From assembly GCF_014203325.1 (NCBI RefSeq), contig NZ_JACHIV010000001.1:993501-1057500 (forward strand): a stretch of 64,000 bases of DNA, written 5' to 3'. A program made the translations under genes and the position numbers. Positions 1 through 7,802 of the stretch are shown here, one piece after another. Source of the DNA: Saccharopolyspora gloriosae (lineage in GTDB: Bacteria > Actinomycetota > Actinomycetes > Mycobacteriales > Pseudonocardiaceae). Position 1 is the stretch's first letter, and each line of letters starts with the position of its first letter. The notes beneath the pieces were generated by a model, which searched no databases, was not told the origin of the DNA, and saw only the letters and a list, made by a program, of their open reading frames with translations.

Positions 1-2
1 CG

Positions 3-620
3 GCGAGCGTGCCGCCGCAGGGCGGTCGCAAGCACCCCCACCAGGAGTTCATCCAGATCGACACGACGAACGTGCTGTTCATCGTGGCCGGCGCGTTCGC
101 CGGGCTGGAGAAGATCGTCGAGGACCGGGTCGGCAAGGCCAGCGTCGGCTTCGGCGCGCAGCTGCGCTCGAAGGAGGAGGCGAACTCCGCGGACCGGTTC
201 TCCGAGGTGCTGCCCGAGGACCTCATCAAGTTCGGCCTGATCCCCGAGTTCATCGGCCGGCTGCCCACGGTGGCCAGCGTGACGAACCTGGACAAGCCGT
301 CGCTGGTGCAGATCCTCACCGAGCCGCGCAACGCGCTGATCAAGCAGTACAAGCGCCTGTTCGAGATGGACAACGTCGAGCTGGAGTTCACCCGCACGGC
401 GCTGGAGGCGGTCGCCGACCAGGCGATCCTGCGCGGCACGGGCGCGCGCGGCCTGCGTGCGATCTTGGAGGAGGTGCTGCTGCCGGTGATGTACGACATC
501 CCCAGCCGCACCGACGTCGCGAAGGTCGTCATCACCGAGCAGACGGTGCGGGAGAACGTCAACCCGACGATCGTGGCCAGGCAGAACACCCGGCGGGAGC
601 GCCGCGAGAAGTCCGCCTGA
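3..620 (+). CDS. clpX: ATP-dependent Clp protease ATP-binding subunit ClpX (C-terminal part, 5' end outside window)
   Basis: ClpX is the AAA+ unfoldase that recognises tagged substrates and feeds them to the ClpP peptidase in the cytoplasm. Only about the last 205 codons are here; the reading frame is open from the window edge, so the zinc-binding domain and Walker motifs lie upstream. Visible are the post-Walker-B region (IDTTNVLFI), the arginine-finger box EFIGRLP and the sensor-2 motif [19 protein letters not shown], in the family order and at family length to the C-terminus. The Arg/Glu-rich tail is normal for actinobacteria. A strong hairpin follows the stop, so the transcript probably ends here. 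Confidence 0.97.
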   Translation, partial: ASVPPQGGRKHPHQEFIQIDTTNVLFIVAGAFAGLEKIVEDRVGKASVGFGAQLRSKEEANSADRFSEVLPEDLIKFGLIPEFIGRLPTVASVTNLDKPSLVQILTEPRNALIKQYKRLFEMDNVELEFTRTALEAVADQAILRGTGARGLRAILEEVLLPVMYDIPSRTDVAKVVITEQTVRENVNPTIVARQNTRRERREKSA

Positions 621-628
621 TGGCAACG

Positions 629-660
629 CTGCCGCCGTCCCCCTCGTGGGGCGGCGGCAG
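629..660 (+). terminator. clpX terminator hairpin
   Basis: Arms 629-642 and 648-660 pair (9 bp, one bulged T, then 4 G-C pairs) around a 5-nt loop, 9 nt after the clpX stop, followed by a short pyrimidine run. Confidence 0.75.
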
Positions 661-789
661 TTCTCTTCGCAGGCTCGAGTTCAGGCGGAGTGGCGCGGGT
701 TCGTGCTCGCGGGAAACGTCCGGGTGTCCCGCAAGCGGGTGAGCCGCAGGCGCGCGATCCGCGCATTCCCCAGCGGTGTCCGCGGCCAT

Positions 790-801
790 GCATGATCATG
801 C
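790..801. promoter_or_regulatory. Perfect 12-bp palindrome upstream of the degenerate hydrolase gene
   Basis: GCATGATCATGC is a perfect palindrome 46 bp before the start of the gene at 847. It could be a dimeric repressor site, but no cognate regulator is identifiable here. Chance occurrence cannot be excluded. Confidence 0.3.
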
Positions 802-846
802 TCATCGGAGAGTCGTCCGATTCGAGCATGCCCAGGGAGTGGCCCG

Positions 847-1488
847 ATGAGCGAGCTGCACGTGCTGCTGGTGCCGGGCGATTCGAGGACCGGTCCGTGG
901 CACTGGCAGCAGTGGCTGGCGGCGCGGCTGCCCGATGCGGGCGCGGTCGTGACCACCTGCCCGCCCGCCGCGGAATCGCACGACCCGATCGCCGCGCTGC
1001 GGGTGCGGCTGGCCCGCACACCCCCGGAAGCGGAACTCGCGGTCGTCGCGCACCGCGGCGGTGCCGCGTCGTGGCTGCGGCACGCGGCTACCCTGGGGGC
1101 GCGGCGGTCGGCGGCCGAAGGAGTCCGCCGGGCCGATCGGGTGCTGCTGGTCGCGCCGGACGCCCAGGCGCGGACGCCGGGAACGCGGGCGGACGTGCCG
1201 GGTGAACCGGACGCGCCGGCGCTGCGCGAAGCGGGCGGCCCGACCCGGATGGTCGTCGGAGCCGACGACCCGGCGTCATCGGTGCGCGCGGCGCACGCGC
1301 TGTTTCACCGGTTGCGGGTCGAACTCGACGTGCTCGCCGACGGCCGAGGGCTGGACACGGCCGCGGGTTACGGGCCGTGGCCCGCGCTGCTGCGCTGGGT
1401 GCTGTACGGCTCGGTGCCGGTGGCGGACCGGTTCGGCTCCGCGCCGCGCGCGGCGGGTTGGTCGCCGGTGCCGGAGGGCGTCGGCTGA
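847..1488 (+). CDS. RBBP9/YdeN-like alpha/beta hydrolase-fold protein lacking catalytic residues
   Basis: 213 aa. The start LHVLLVPGDSRTGPWHWQQW and the end GYGPWPALLRWVL match the layout of the RBBP9-type serine hydrolase family. The nucleophile elbow, normally H-S-x-G, reads H69-R70-G71-G72, so the serine is an arginine. Near the C-terminus the usual G-H-I/V before the GxGxWP segment reads G-R-G-L-D, so the catalytic histidine also appears lost; the acidic residue in GADDP remains. I infer a non-catalytic fold, or a gene decaying without yet being interrupted. ATG follows AGGGAG at good spacing. A small hairpin follows the stop. Confidence 0.6.
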   Translation: MSELHVLLVPGDSRTGPWHWQQWLAARLPDAGAVVTTCPPAAESHDPIAALRVRLARTPPEAELAVVAHRGGAASWLRHAATLGARRSAAEGVRRADRVLLVAPDAQARTPGTRADVPGEPDAPALREAGGPTRMVVGADDPASSVRAAHALFHRLRVELDVLADGRGLDTAAGYGPWPALLRWVLYGSVPVADRFGSAPRAAGWSPVPEGVG

Positions 1489-1507
1489 CCGGTCCACCGC
1501 GGACCGG
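1489..1507 (+). terminator. Short hairpin after the hydrolase gene
   Basis: CCGGTCC (1489-1495) pairs with GGACCGG (1501-1507) around a 5-nt loop directly after the stop codon. There is no T-run, so it is a weak or Rho-assisted candidate. Confidence 0.4.
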
Positions 1508-1671
1508 CGGCGGCCACCGGGCCGGAGCGCTCACAGGTCGCGCGATCACAAGACGGTCCACCCGGGATTCCTGGTTCGGGGTGGTGAGCTCTCCGTGGTG
1601 CAGGGGGCTTCCGGTAGCGCCGGTGGCCATTGGCACGATGAACGGTTCGGGGAGAACGAAGCGGAGGTGCC

Positions 1672-2568
1672 ATGCAGCGCGGGGAGCCGCGGAAAGTCCC
1701 GATGCCCGACAGGCGGACCTTGCTCACTTCCGGCCTGGTCGGAGCAGGTGCGCTGGGGCTGGGGCTGAGCAGCGACTCCGGGGGCGCGGTGATGCCGCCG
1801 CAACCCGTGCCACTGGCGAAGCAGACCAACGTGTCGGTCGAGACCGTGCACTCGCAGGCGCGCAACCGCGAAGTGGACCTGGTCACGATGTACCCGAGCG
1901 GAGTGCCCCGCGCCGGGCTGCCCGTGTGCCTGCTGCTGCACGGCCGGTTCGGTGACGCTCGCAGGTCCTCCGGTGGGGTGCCCGCCTGGTTGAGCTCGTC
2001 GGTGAAGGCGGGCAAGGTGCCGCCGTTCGCGATCCTCGCCGTCGACGGCGGCGGCAACAGCTACTGGCACCAGCGGTCCGGGGACGATCCGATGTGGATG
2101 TTGCTGGACGAGGTGCCCCGCTGGCTGGGGGAGCGCGGACTCGGCGGGCGGGACGGCCAGCCGTTCGCCGTGGCGGGCATCTCGATGGGCGGTTTCGGGG
2201 CGCTGCTCTACACCCGCCGCCGCAACGAGCTCGACAGCCCGGTCAACGCGACCGCGGTGGTGTCGCCCGCGCTGATCACCAGCTGGCCGGAGATGGCGCG
2301 TCGGCGCGCGTTCCTCGACGAGGCCGAGTGGAGCGCGATCGACCCCATGCGCCACATCGCCGCGCTGGAGGACGTGCCGCTGGGGGTGTGGTGCGGCACG
2401 CGGGACAGGTTCATCAGCGGGACGCGCAAGTTCGTGCGGAAGGCCAAGCCCGAAGTGGCGTCGGTGAAGACCCCCGGCGGCCACAACAGCCGCTACTACC
2501 GGTTCGCGCTACCGGAGGTCGTCGACTTCATCGGCGGCTACGCCCCGGACACCGCTGATCACGGGTGA
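1672..2568 (+). CDS. Secreted esterase of the esterase D / antigen-85-like family
   Basis: 298 aa. The N-terminus carries a twin-arginine-like export signal (PDRRTLLTSG followed by a Gly/Ala/Leu stretch), predicting folded export by Tat. The body is a putative-esterase alpha/beta hydrolase: nucleophile elbow GISMGG, acid in CGTRDRF and histidine in GGHNSRYY, in the right order. Antigen 85 mycolyltransferases share this fold, but the substrate cannot be read from the sequence. ATG at 1672 has GGAGG 5 nt upstream; an in-frame ATG at 1702 would give a tighter signal peptide. The gene is convergent with fdhD across repeat copy A. Confidence 0.75.
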   Translation: MQRGEPRKVPMPDRRTLLTSGLVGAGALGLGLSSDSGGAVMPPQPVPLAKQTNVSVETVHSQARNREVDLVTMYPSGVPRAGLPVCLLLHGRFGDARRSSGGVPAWLSSSVKAGKVPPFAILAVDGGGNSYWHQRSGDDPMWMLLDEVPRWLGERGLGGRDGQPFAVAGISMGGFGALLYTRRRNELDSPVNATAVVSPALITSWPEMARRRAFLDEAEWSAIDPMRHIAALEDVPLGVWCGTRDRFISGTRKFVRKAKPEVASVKTPGGHNSRYYRFALPEVVDFIGGYAPDTADHG

Positions 2569-2595
2569 AGTCTCGGTCGCGCTGCGTTGGTGTCC

Positions 2596-2750
2596 GGGTG
2601 GCGGAACCTCAGCGTTCTTCTCGCTGCGGGATCTTTTTCCCGAGTGGCTCCGCCACGAGAGAAAAAGCTGTACTCGTGAGAAGACGACTGAGAACCCGCT
2701 GCGGTGCCGGTGGGCAGGGTGGTCGCCGCTCAGCGGCTTCGCCGCTGACA
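2596..2750. repeat. Composite palindromic element, copy A
   Basis: Copy A of a three-copy family (others at 7652-8009 and 23738-23956). The 85-nt core palindrome spans 2608-2692: an imperfect outer stem, an inner T-run/A-run stem (CTTTTTCCC with GAGAAAAAG) and an apical GTGGC/GCCAC stem. One hairpin with a TTC loop, CAGCGGC/GCCGCTG, follows at 2731-2747. It lies between the convergent stops of the esterase and fdhD genes, where a bidirectional terminator would sit. Confidence 0.85.
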
Positions 2751-2789
2751 GGACACGGATGACAGGAGTGTCGTCCTGCCTGGCGTTTC

Positions 2790-3635
2790 CTACGAGACCG
2801 AGGTCGGGGTTCGTTCGGTGATCCGGTGGGTTCCGGTGTAGACGTTCATGGAGGTTCCGCGCAGGAAGCCGATCAGGGTCATGCCCTGCTCCTCGGCCAG
2901 TTCGACCGCCAGCGAGGACGGCGCGGAGACCGCGGCCAGCGCGGGGACTCCGGCCATGGCGGCCTTCTGCACCAGCTCGAACGAGGCGCGGCCGGAGACC
3001 ATGAGGACGCAGCCTTCGAGCGGCACGCGGCGTTCCAGCACGGCCCAGCCGAGGACCTTGTCCACGGCGTTGTGCCTGCCCACGTCCTCCCGGCACACCA
3101 GCAGCCCGCCCTCGGAGTCGAACAGCGCGGCGCCGTGCAGGCCGCCGGTGGAGTCGAACACCTTCTGCGCCGCGCGCAGCCGGTCCGGCAGGTCCGCGAG
3201 CGTCTCGGGGCTGATCAGCAGCGGGTCCTGGGCGGGGGAGTGGCGGGTGCTCAGCCGCACCGAGTCCAGCGCGGCCTTCCCGCACACCCCGCAGGACGAG
3301 GTGGTGTAGAAGTTGCGCTCGATCGAGGTGTCCGGCGGTTCGACGCCGGGCGCGAGCAGCACGTCGAGCACGTTGTAGGTGTTGCGCCCGTCCGGTCCGG
3401 GGCTGTCGCAGTAGCGGGCGCTGCGCACGTCCTCCCGGTCTGCGATGACGCTCTCGGTGAGCAGGAAGCCGTGGGCGAGCTCGATGTCGTTGCCGGGGGT
3501 GCGCATCGTGACCGACAGCGCCCGGCCGTCGATGCGGATCTCCAGCGGCTCCTCGGCGGCCAGGGTGTCCGGCCGGGTGCGGGACCCGTTCTCGGTCACG
3601 CGGAGCACTGGTCGGCGGACGGTGACTCGTCCCAT
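2790..3635 (-). CDS. fdhD: Formate dehydrogenase accessory sulfurtransferase FdhD
   Basis: 281 aa from the ATG at 3635, which has GAGGAGG just upstream; a longer reading frame to 3761 has no comparable site. FdhD receives sulfur from a cysteine desulfurase and passes it to the bis-MGD cofactor of formate-dehydrogenase-type enzymes. The persulfide loop is intact: C115-G-V-C118-G in [13 protein letters not shown]. Upstream is [20 protein letters not shown] and near the end [13 protein letters not shown], both typical of the family. The likely client is the molybdopterin oxidoreductase at 8076-10412, encoded 5 kb away on the same strand. Confidence 0.93.
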   Translation of the reverse strand: MGRVTVRRPVLRVTENGSRTRPDTLAAEEPLEIRIDGRALSVTMRTPGNDIELAHGFLLTESVIADREDVRSARYCDSPGPDGRNTYNVLDVLLAPGVEPPDTSIERNFYTTSSCGVCGKAALDSVRLSTRHSPAQDPLLISPETLADLPDRLRAAQKVFDSTGGLHGAALFDSEGGLLVCREDVGRHNAVDKVLGWAVLERRVPLEGCVLMVSGRASFELVQKAAMAGVPALAAVSAPSSLAVELAEEQGMTLIGFLRGTSMNVYTGTHRITERTPTSVS

Positions 3636-3891
3636 CGCGGCCTCCTCGGTCGGCGCTGCTCGGATGCCGTGGACCAGTATGCGCCGCCTGCGGTGGCCTC
3701 CAGCGGGTGCGGTCCGGGCGTCGGATCGGAGCGGTGGGCTGATCGGGTCGTGCTGCTCCATTCGGGTGTGAGGTGGGTGTGCTCGCGCGGAACCTTCCGG
3801 ATCGGTCGGTGCGGGTCGCTAGGGTCTCGCCCGGAAAGCCGGATGCGCGCGGTGCGCCCGCGCAACCCCGCCAGCAACAGCAAGGACCTCG

Positions 3892-4491
3892 ATGCCCGAC
3901 AGCAGTGCACAACCCCGCCTGAGCCTCCGCTTCGTCGAGTCGGACGTGCCCATCCAGGAACCCGTCACGAAGTTCGGCGGCCAACCGGTGTGGCTGCAGG
4001 CCCCGGCGTGGCCGATGTCCGCGGCCCTCGGCAGGCCGATGCGCTTCCTCGGGCAGATCCGGCTGCCCGGCGAGCAGGTGCGGCTGGCGTACCTGTTCCT
4101 GACCGAGGACTACCCGGAGGACGACGAGGACGTCGTGGACACCTTCGAGCCCGACGGCGGGGAGAACGCGTTCTTCGCGCAGCCCGGTGAGCCCGCGGGG
4201 TTCTACCCGGTCGCGACCATCGCGAAGGGGCCGACGTTCGGCCCGGACCACCGGGTGGAGACCGAGCCGTTCGACGGTGAGGTCGACGTGGACGACTTCG
4301 CCACCAGGCTTTTCGGCGCTCCCCAGTGGTTGCAGGGCGACGAGTCGCCCGGCGAGCCGTTCCGGTTCATCGGCCAGTTCGACACCGCGGGCGACCTGCC
4401 GTTCGACGTGAACTTCGGCGATGCCGGGGTGGGGTACGCGTTCCTCGACGAGTCCACCGGGCAGGGGCGCTTCCTCTGGCAGTGCAGCTGA
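3892..4491 (+). CDS. DUF1963 / YwqG-like protein
   Basis: 199 aa, soluble, strongly acidic. The pattern KFGGQPVWLQAP..PMRFLGQIRL..YLFLTEDY and its echo GAPQWLQGDESPGEPFRFIGQF fit the DUF1963 (YwqG) family, whose biochemical role is unknown. The internal duplication is visible as two [WLQ..FxGQ] blocks about 110 residues apart. No signal peptide or membrane segment. AAGGA precedes the ATG. It is divergent from fdhD across 256 bp in which I see no clear motif beyond ordinary promoter space. Confidence 0.65.
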   Translation: MPDSSAQPRLSLRFVESDVPIQEPVTKFGGQPVWLQAPAWPMSAALGRPMRFLGQIRLPGEQVRLAYLFLTEDYPEDDEDVVDTFEPDGGENAFFAQPGEPAGFYPVATIAKGPTFGPDHRVETEPFDGEVDVDDFATRLFGAPQWLQGDESPGEPFRFIGQFDTAGDLPFDVNFGDAGVGYAFLDESTGQGRFLWQCS

Positions 4492-4548
4492 TCGCCGCGG
4501 CCGGAGCCGCCGGGTGTGGTCGCTGGCCGCACCGGGTACGGCTCCGGC

Positions 4549-5133
4549 ATGGCACGAGACCGGCTCGACGAGTACCGGGGCAAGCGGGACCTGGCGAAGT
4601 CGGGCGAACCGTCCGGTGGGGCCGCGGCAGCGCGCTCGCGCTTCGTGGTGCAGCGCCACGAAGCGTCGACGACGCACTTCGACTTCCGGTTGGAGGTCGG
4701 TGACGTCCTCAAGTCGTGGGCGGTGCCGAAGGGGCCGTCGACGGATCCGGGGCAGAAGCGGCTAGCCACCCCCACCGAGGACCATCCGCTGGACTACGCG
4801 TCCTTCGAGGGCGTCATCCCGGAGGGATACGGGGCGGGCACCGTCGTCGTGTGGGACACCGGGACGTACCGGAACCTGACCGAGCACCGCGGCACGCCGA
4901 TCGACGTGGCCGACGCGCTCGAACGCGGGCACGTGAAGGTGCGGCTGGACGGCTCGAAGCTCACCGGCGCCTTCGCGCTGACCCGCACGCCGATGCGCGG
5001 CCGGGAGCAGTGGCTGCTGGTGAAGGTCGACGACGAAGGCGCCGACCGCGGCGGCGATCCGGCTCGCCCGGAGTCGGTGCTCAGCGGGCGCACCAACGAC
5101 GACCTCGCCGCCGACGCCGACCGGGAGCGCTGA
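4549..5133 (+). CDS. Stand-alone LigD-type 3'-phosphoesterase domain protein
   Basis: 194 aa from ATG 4549; a GTG at 4516 is possible but less likely. It carries the LigD 3'-phosphoesterase signature: RHEASTTHFDFRLE with the metal-binding His/His/Asp pattern, then LKSWAVPKGPS, EDHPLDYASFEGVIPEGYGAGTVVVWDTG and GREQWLLVK. These enzymes trim 3' ends at double-strand breaks during non-homologous end joining, removing ribonucleotides and 3' phosphates. Polymerase and ligase domains are absent from this protein. The next 220 bp hold the ruins of a LigD polymerase gene, so this is probably what remains of a two-gene repair unit. It ends about 230 bp before the oppositely oriented Nudix gene. Confidence 0.85.
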   Translation: MARDRLDEYRGKRDLAKSGEPSGGAAAARSRFVVQRHEASTTHFDFRLEVGDVLKSWAVPKGPSTDPGQKRLATPTEDHPLDYASFEGVIPEGYGAGTVVVWDTGTYRNLTEHRGTPIDVADALERGHVKVRLDGSKLTGAFALTRTPMRGREQWLLVKVDDEGADRGGDPARPESVLSGRTNDDLAADADRER

Positions 5134-5155
5134 GCCCGGCGGACGACGCGCAACC

Positions 5156-5375
5156 GTGGAGGTCGAGCGCAGGAGCTTCGAACTCGCCCACCCGGACAAG
5201 GTGCTGTACCCGACGCGCGCTCCGAGCGGGACGTCGCCGGTACTACCGGCGGATCGCCCCCTCGGACGGCGTGGGTTCGGAGGCCCGGAAAGCCGATCCC
5301 TGGGCCGATCTGCGCGAGCACCGCGCCGACTTCGGGCGGCTGCCGGAGTCGGCGGGCTCGGATCACTCGACGTAG
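5156..5375 (+). pseudogene. Remnant of a LigD-type polymerase gene (frameshift and large internal deletion)
   Basis: Starting at GTG 5156, frame one reads VEVERRSFELAHPDKVLYPTR, the N-terminal strand of LigD polymerase domains (consensus ..L.N.DKVLYP). A frame change near 5220 continues the homology as RRRYYRRIAPS in another frame. The sequence then jumps to ARKADPWADLREHRADFGRLP, resembling the extreme C-terminus of such polymerases, and stops at 5373-5375. About 250 internal codons appear deleted. The remnant overlaps the 3' end of the Nudix gene on the other strand. The N-terminal assignment is firm; the C-terminal one is tentative. Confidence 0.65.
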
Positions 5376-5845
5376 GAAGTGCGGTCCGAGTGCAGGGCGT
5401 GCTGCGCCCGGCGCAGCCGGTCGTACATGTCGGGCCGCAACAGCGTCCTCGCCTGCACGGCCGGGACGAACCGGAAGCGGGTGATCTCCGGATCCGAGAT
5501 CCGCAGCGCCTCGACGCTGTCCGGGTGCAGCCGCCCGCCGTCGAAGATGAACAGCAGCTGGTCGTCCCACGGGCCGTGCGGACGGACCCAGTCGATCAGC
5601 AGCGGACGGCCGACCGACAGGTCCAGGCCCAGCTCCTCGTTCACCTCGCGCACCGCGGCGCGGCGAGGTGATTCGTTCGCCTCGGCCATCCCGCCGGGCA
5701 GGTCCCAGAAGTCCTTGTAGCTCGGGTCGACCAGCAGCACGTGGTCGTGCCGGTCGCGCACCAGCACGTCGGCGGCGACCCGCTTGCGGGCCTGCCGGGC
5801 GTTGCCCTGCGCGAGGTGGGCGTCCTGCGCGGAACTCGGTTCCAG
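5363..5845 (-). CDS. Nudix hydrolase, probable CTG start, coupled to the XRE-TPR gene
   Basis: 160 aa. The Nudix box is complete: GGMAEANESPRRAAVREVNEELGLDL fits G-x5-E-x7-R-E-U-x-E-E-x-G-U, the Mg-binding helix for cleaving nucleoside diphosphate-X bonds. The substrate is unknown. The reading frame upstream has no ATG or GTG until codon 33, which would cut off the first strand. A CTG at 5845 lies 6 nt after a perfect GGAGG that directly follows the upstream stop codon (TGA 5859-5857). I therefore choose the CTG, with translational coupling to the regulator gene. An internal GTG is the alternative. Confidence 0.8.
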   Translation of the reverse strand: MEPSSAQDAHLAQGNARQARKRVAADVLVRDRHDHVLLVDPSYKDFWDLPGGMAEANESPRRAAVREVNEELGLDLSVGRPLLIDWVRPHGPWDDQLLFIFDGGRLHPDSVEALRISDPEITRFRFVPAVQARTLLRPDMYDRLRRAQHALHSDRTSYVE

Positions 5846-5856
5846 ACGCCCCCTCC

Positions 5857-7083
5857 TCAAGCGGAGTCGCGGAGCGGGTACGCGGCGCGGGCGGCGAAGA
5901 AGTCGGCCACGCCGGGAACCCGGTGGTGCGGCAGCAAAGAAGTGGCCAGCGCGTCGAGCCTGCCGTGCACGCGCGCCGACGACAGCGCGCTCGCCTCGAC
6001 GAGCACCGTCGTCCCGGTATCCGCGGCCTCGTCGTGCCTGCCCGCGTCGGAGAGCACCTGCGCCAGCGCCAGCAGGCTCAACGCCCGGCTGCGCACCCGG
6101 TCGGACGGCCGCAGCTGCACGGCTTCGCGGGCGTGCAGCTCCCCGCGGCGCAGGTCGCCGAGGCTGCGCCAGCACTCGGTGGTCTCGCTGGCCAGCGAAG
6201 CGTGGTCGAACGGGGCGATCCACGGGCAAGTGTCGTCGGTGCGCGTCAGGCGCTCCTGGGCGAAGGCGAGCTGGTGCTCGGTGCCCGTGCGATCGCCCTG
6301 CGCCGCTAAAGCCCTCGCGTGCAGCGCGTGCAGCCGCGTCACGAGACGGCCGGTGCCCTCGGTGTTCATGGTGTGGGTGAGCCCGTTGAGCGCGTAATCC
6401 GCGGCGACCTTCGCCTGGCGCATCTCCGTCGACAAGTGCGACAGCGACGCGCAGACGTTCGCCACCAGCGCGTGGTTGGCGGCGGCCGAGGCGAGCCGGT
6501 ACCCGGTGAGGAAGTGCTCCCGCGCGGGCACGTCGTTGCCGCTGTCGTGCGCCATCCACCCGGCGAGCTCGATCATCGAGGCCGCCGCGGACAGCACGTC
6601 CGCGTCGTCCTGCTTCTGCTGCACCAGCGGCATCACGACGGTGTTGAAGTAGTGCCGGACGGTCTCGTAGAGGTTGCCGCCACCGACCCGCCGGTCAGCG
6701 GACTGGAACGAGGCCGATACGACCCGGATCGCCTCGACGCTGGTGGCGGGCAACCCGTTGCCCGGAGCCGGCGGCGGCGCGGGCGCGCCCCTGGGGCGGA
6801 ATCCGAGGGTGGCGTCGTCGGCCGCTCCCAGCACCGCGCGCAACGCGGCGCGGTAAGCGGCGGTCGGCCAGCGCACCGCGCCGCGCTCCCACTTGGCCAC
6901 GTGGTGCGCGTCGAGGTCGTAGCGGTGGCCCGTCGTCTCCAGCAGGTAGCCGTTGACCGCCGCGGCGAGTTCCGCGCGGGACAGCGGTTCGCCGGGAGCC
7001 AAGCGCGAGGGCTGCGCTTCCCGGGCGCGGCGGAGCCGTTCGTTGCGCTCCGGCCGACGCCGATCGTGGGGGGTGCGGGACAT
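5857..7083 (-). CDS. XRE-type helix-turn-helix regulator with C-terminal TPR-like repeats
   Basis: 408 aa. Residues about 1-100 hold an HTH-like domain (LSRAELAAAVNGYLLE, AHHVAKWERGAVRWPTAAYRAALRAVLG). Residues 140-400 are alpha-helical repeats rich in Ala/Leu, resembling TPRs used for ligand or partner binding. It is followed at once by a Nudix gene, a recurrent pairing in Streptomyces and relatives that suggests a nucleotide-linked signal. ATG 7083 is chosen because it begins the conserved HTH region. An inverted repeat, GGATAC-N5-GTATCC, lies 19 bp upstream and could be the autoregulatory site. Confidence 0.75.
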   Translation of the reverse strand: MSRTPHDRRRPERNERLRRAREAQPSRLAPGEPLSRAELAAAVNGYLLETTGHRYDLDAHHVAKWERGAVRWPTAAYRAALRAVLGAADDATLGFRPRGAPAPPPAPGNGLPATSVEAIRVVSASFQSADRRVGGGNLYETVRHYFNTVVMPLVQQKQDDADVLSAAASMIELAGWMAHDSGNDVPAREHFLTGYRLASAAANHALVANVCASLSHLSTEMRQAKVAADYALNGLTHTMNTEGTGRLVTRLHALHARALAAQGDRTGTEHQLAFAQERLTRTDDTCPWIAPFDHASLASETTECWRSLGDLRRGELHAREAVQLRPSDRVRSRALSLLALAQVLSDAGRHDEAADTGTTVLVEASALSSARVHGRLDALATSLLPHHRVPGVADFFAARAAYPLRDSA

Positions 7084-7101
7084 GTTGATCAGCCTCCCAA
7101 C

Positions 7102-7118
7102 GGATACAGAGTGTATCC
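7102..7118. promoter_or_regulatory. Inverted-repeat operator candidate for the XRE-TPR regulator
   Basis: GGATAC-AGAGT-GTATCC lies between the divergent regulator (start 7083) and the small + strand gene at 7277. Half-site spacing suits an HTH dimer. No second copy was noticed nearby. Confidence 0.4.
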
Positions 7119-7276
7119 ACTCAATTCCGCACAGTCGCCGATCTTGCCTCAAGTTGCCCTGAACGGCCCCGGCGGGTACGCCAACCGCCGAGGCCACCGG
7201 TTGTTTCGGCACGTTCCCCGGGTTGCCCCGCAGTGCTCCCTGTTGTGCCGTCGCGGGCGTGCCGATGCTTGGAGGT

Positions 7277-7606
7277 ATGCGGCGACGAGGTGACCGGCCG
7301 GTCCGGGTGACCGATGTCCACGACGGACGTGACCACTTCGTGGGGGATGTCGAAATGGCAGCGGGACTGGCCGGGGGGCGAGGGCAATACCGGGCGCTGT
7401 GCGGGCTGGTCGTGCTGACCGCGGAGATGTCGCGGCCATCGGCCCACCCGTGCCCCTGGTGCCTCGCGACGCTTCCGCGTCCCGCTCGCCGCACCACCGG
7501 TGTTCTGAGCAATCTGTTGGGACACCGGATGCCGGCCCGATCGTCGTGCCGCGGCACGCTGTCCCCCCGCGGGACGACGATCGGGCCCGATCGGCACAGG
7601 CGGTGA
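7277..7606 (+). CDS. Small actinobacterial protein with LCG..CPWC cysteine pattern
   Basis: 109 aa from ATG 7277. The segment YRALCGLVVLTAEMSRPSAHPCPWCLATLP contains a Cys-Gly followed about 20 residues later by C-x-x-C. This pattern is seen in short uncharacterised actinobacterial proteins often encoded beside XRE regulators, and is possibly zinc-binding. GGAGG lies immediately before the ATG, too close for ideal initiation, so a downstream GTG (7307) or upstream ATG (7265) is possible. The C-terminal 40 residues after the CPWC motif look unconserved. Divergent from the XRE-TPR gene. Confidence 0.5.
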   Translation: MRRRGDRPVRVTDVHDGRDHFVGDVEMAAGLAGGRGQYRALCGLVVLTAEMSRPSAHPCPWCLATLPRPARRTTGVLSNLLGHRMPARSSCRGTLSPRGTTIGPDRHRR

Positions 7607-7651
7607 CCTCACACGCGCGCCCCGCCTGTGCCGATCTCTCCCTTGGGGGTG

Positions 7652-7771
7652 ACGGCTCGTTTTGCTATGGGGTCGGGTGGCGGAACCTCAGCTGCTTCCT
7701 CGCTGCGGGATCTTTTTCCCGAGTGGCTCCGCCACGAGGGAAAAAGCTGTCCTCGCGAGGAAGCAGCTGAG
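7652..7771. repeat. Composite palindromic element, copy B: core palindrome
   Basis: The conserved flank ACGGCTCGTTTTGCT (7652-7666) is followed by the 85-nt palindrome 7687-7771. The outer stem is 17 bp and perfect (CTCAGCTGCTTCCTCGC with its complement at 7755-7771). The inner stem is CTTTTTCCC/GGGAAAAAG and the apical stem GTGGC/GCCAC. Same length as copies A and C. It lies between the convergent small Cys-pair gene and the oxidoreductase gene. Confidence 0.9.
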
Positions 7772-7802
7772 AACCCGCGGGTGAGGGCTTTTCGACGTGG
7801 GC

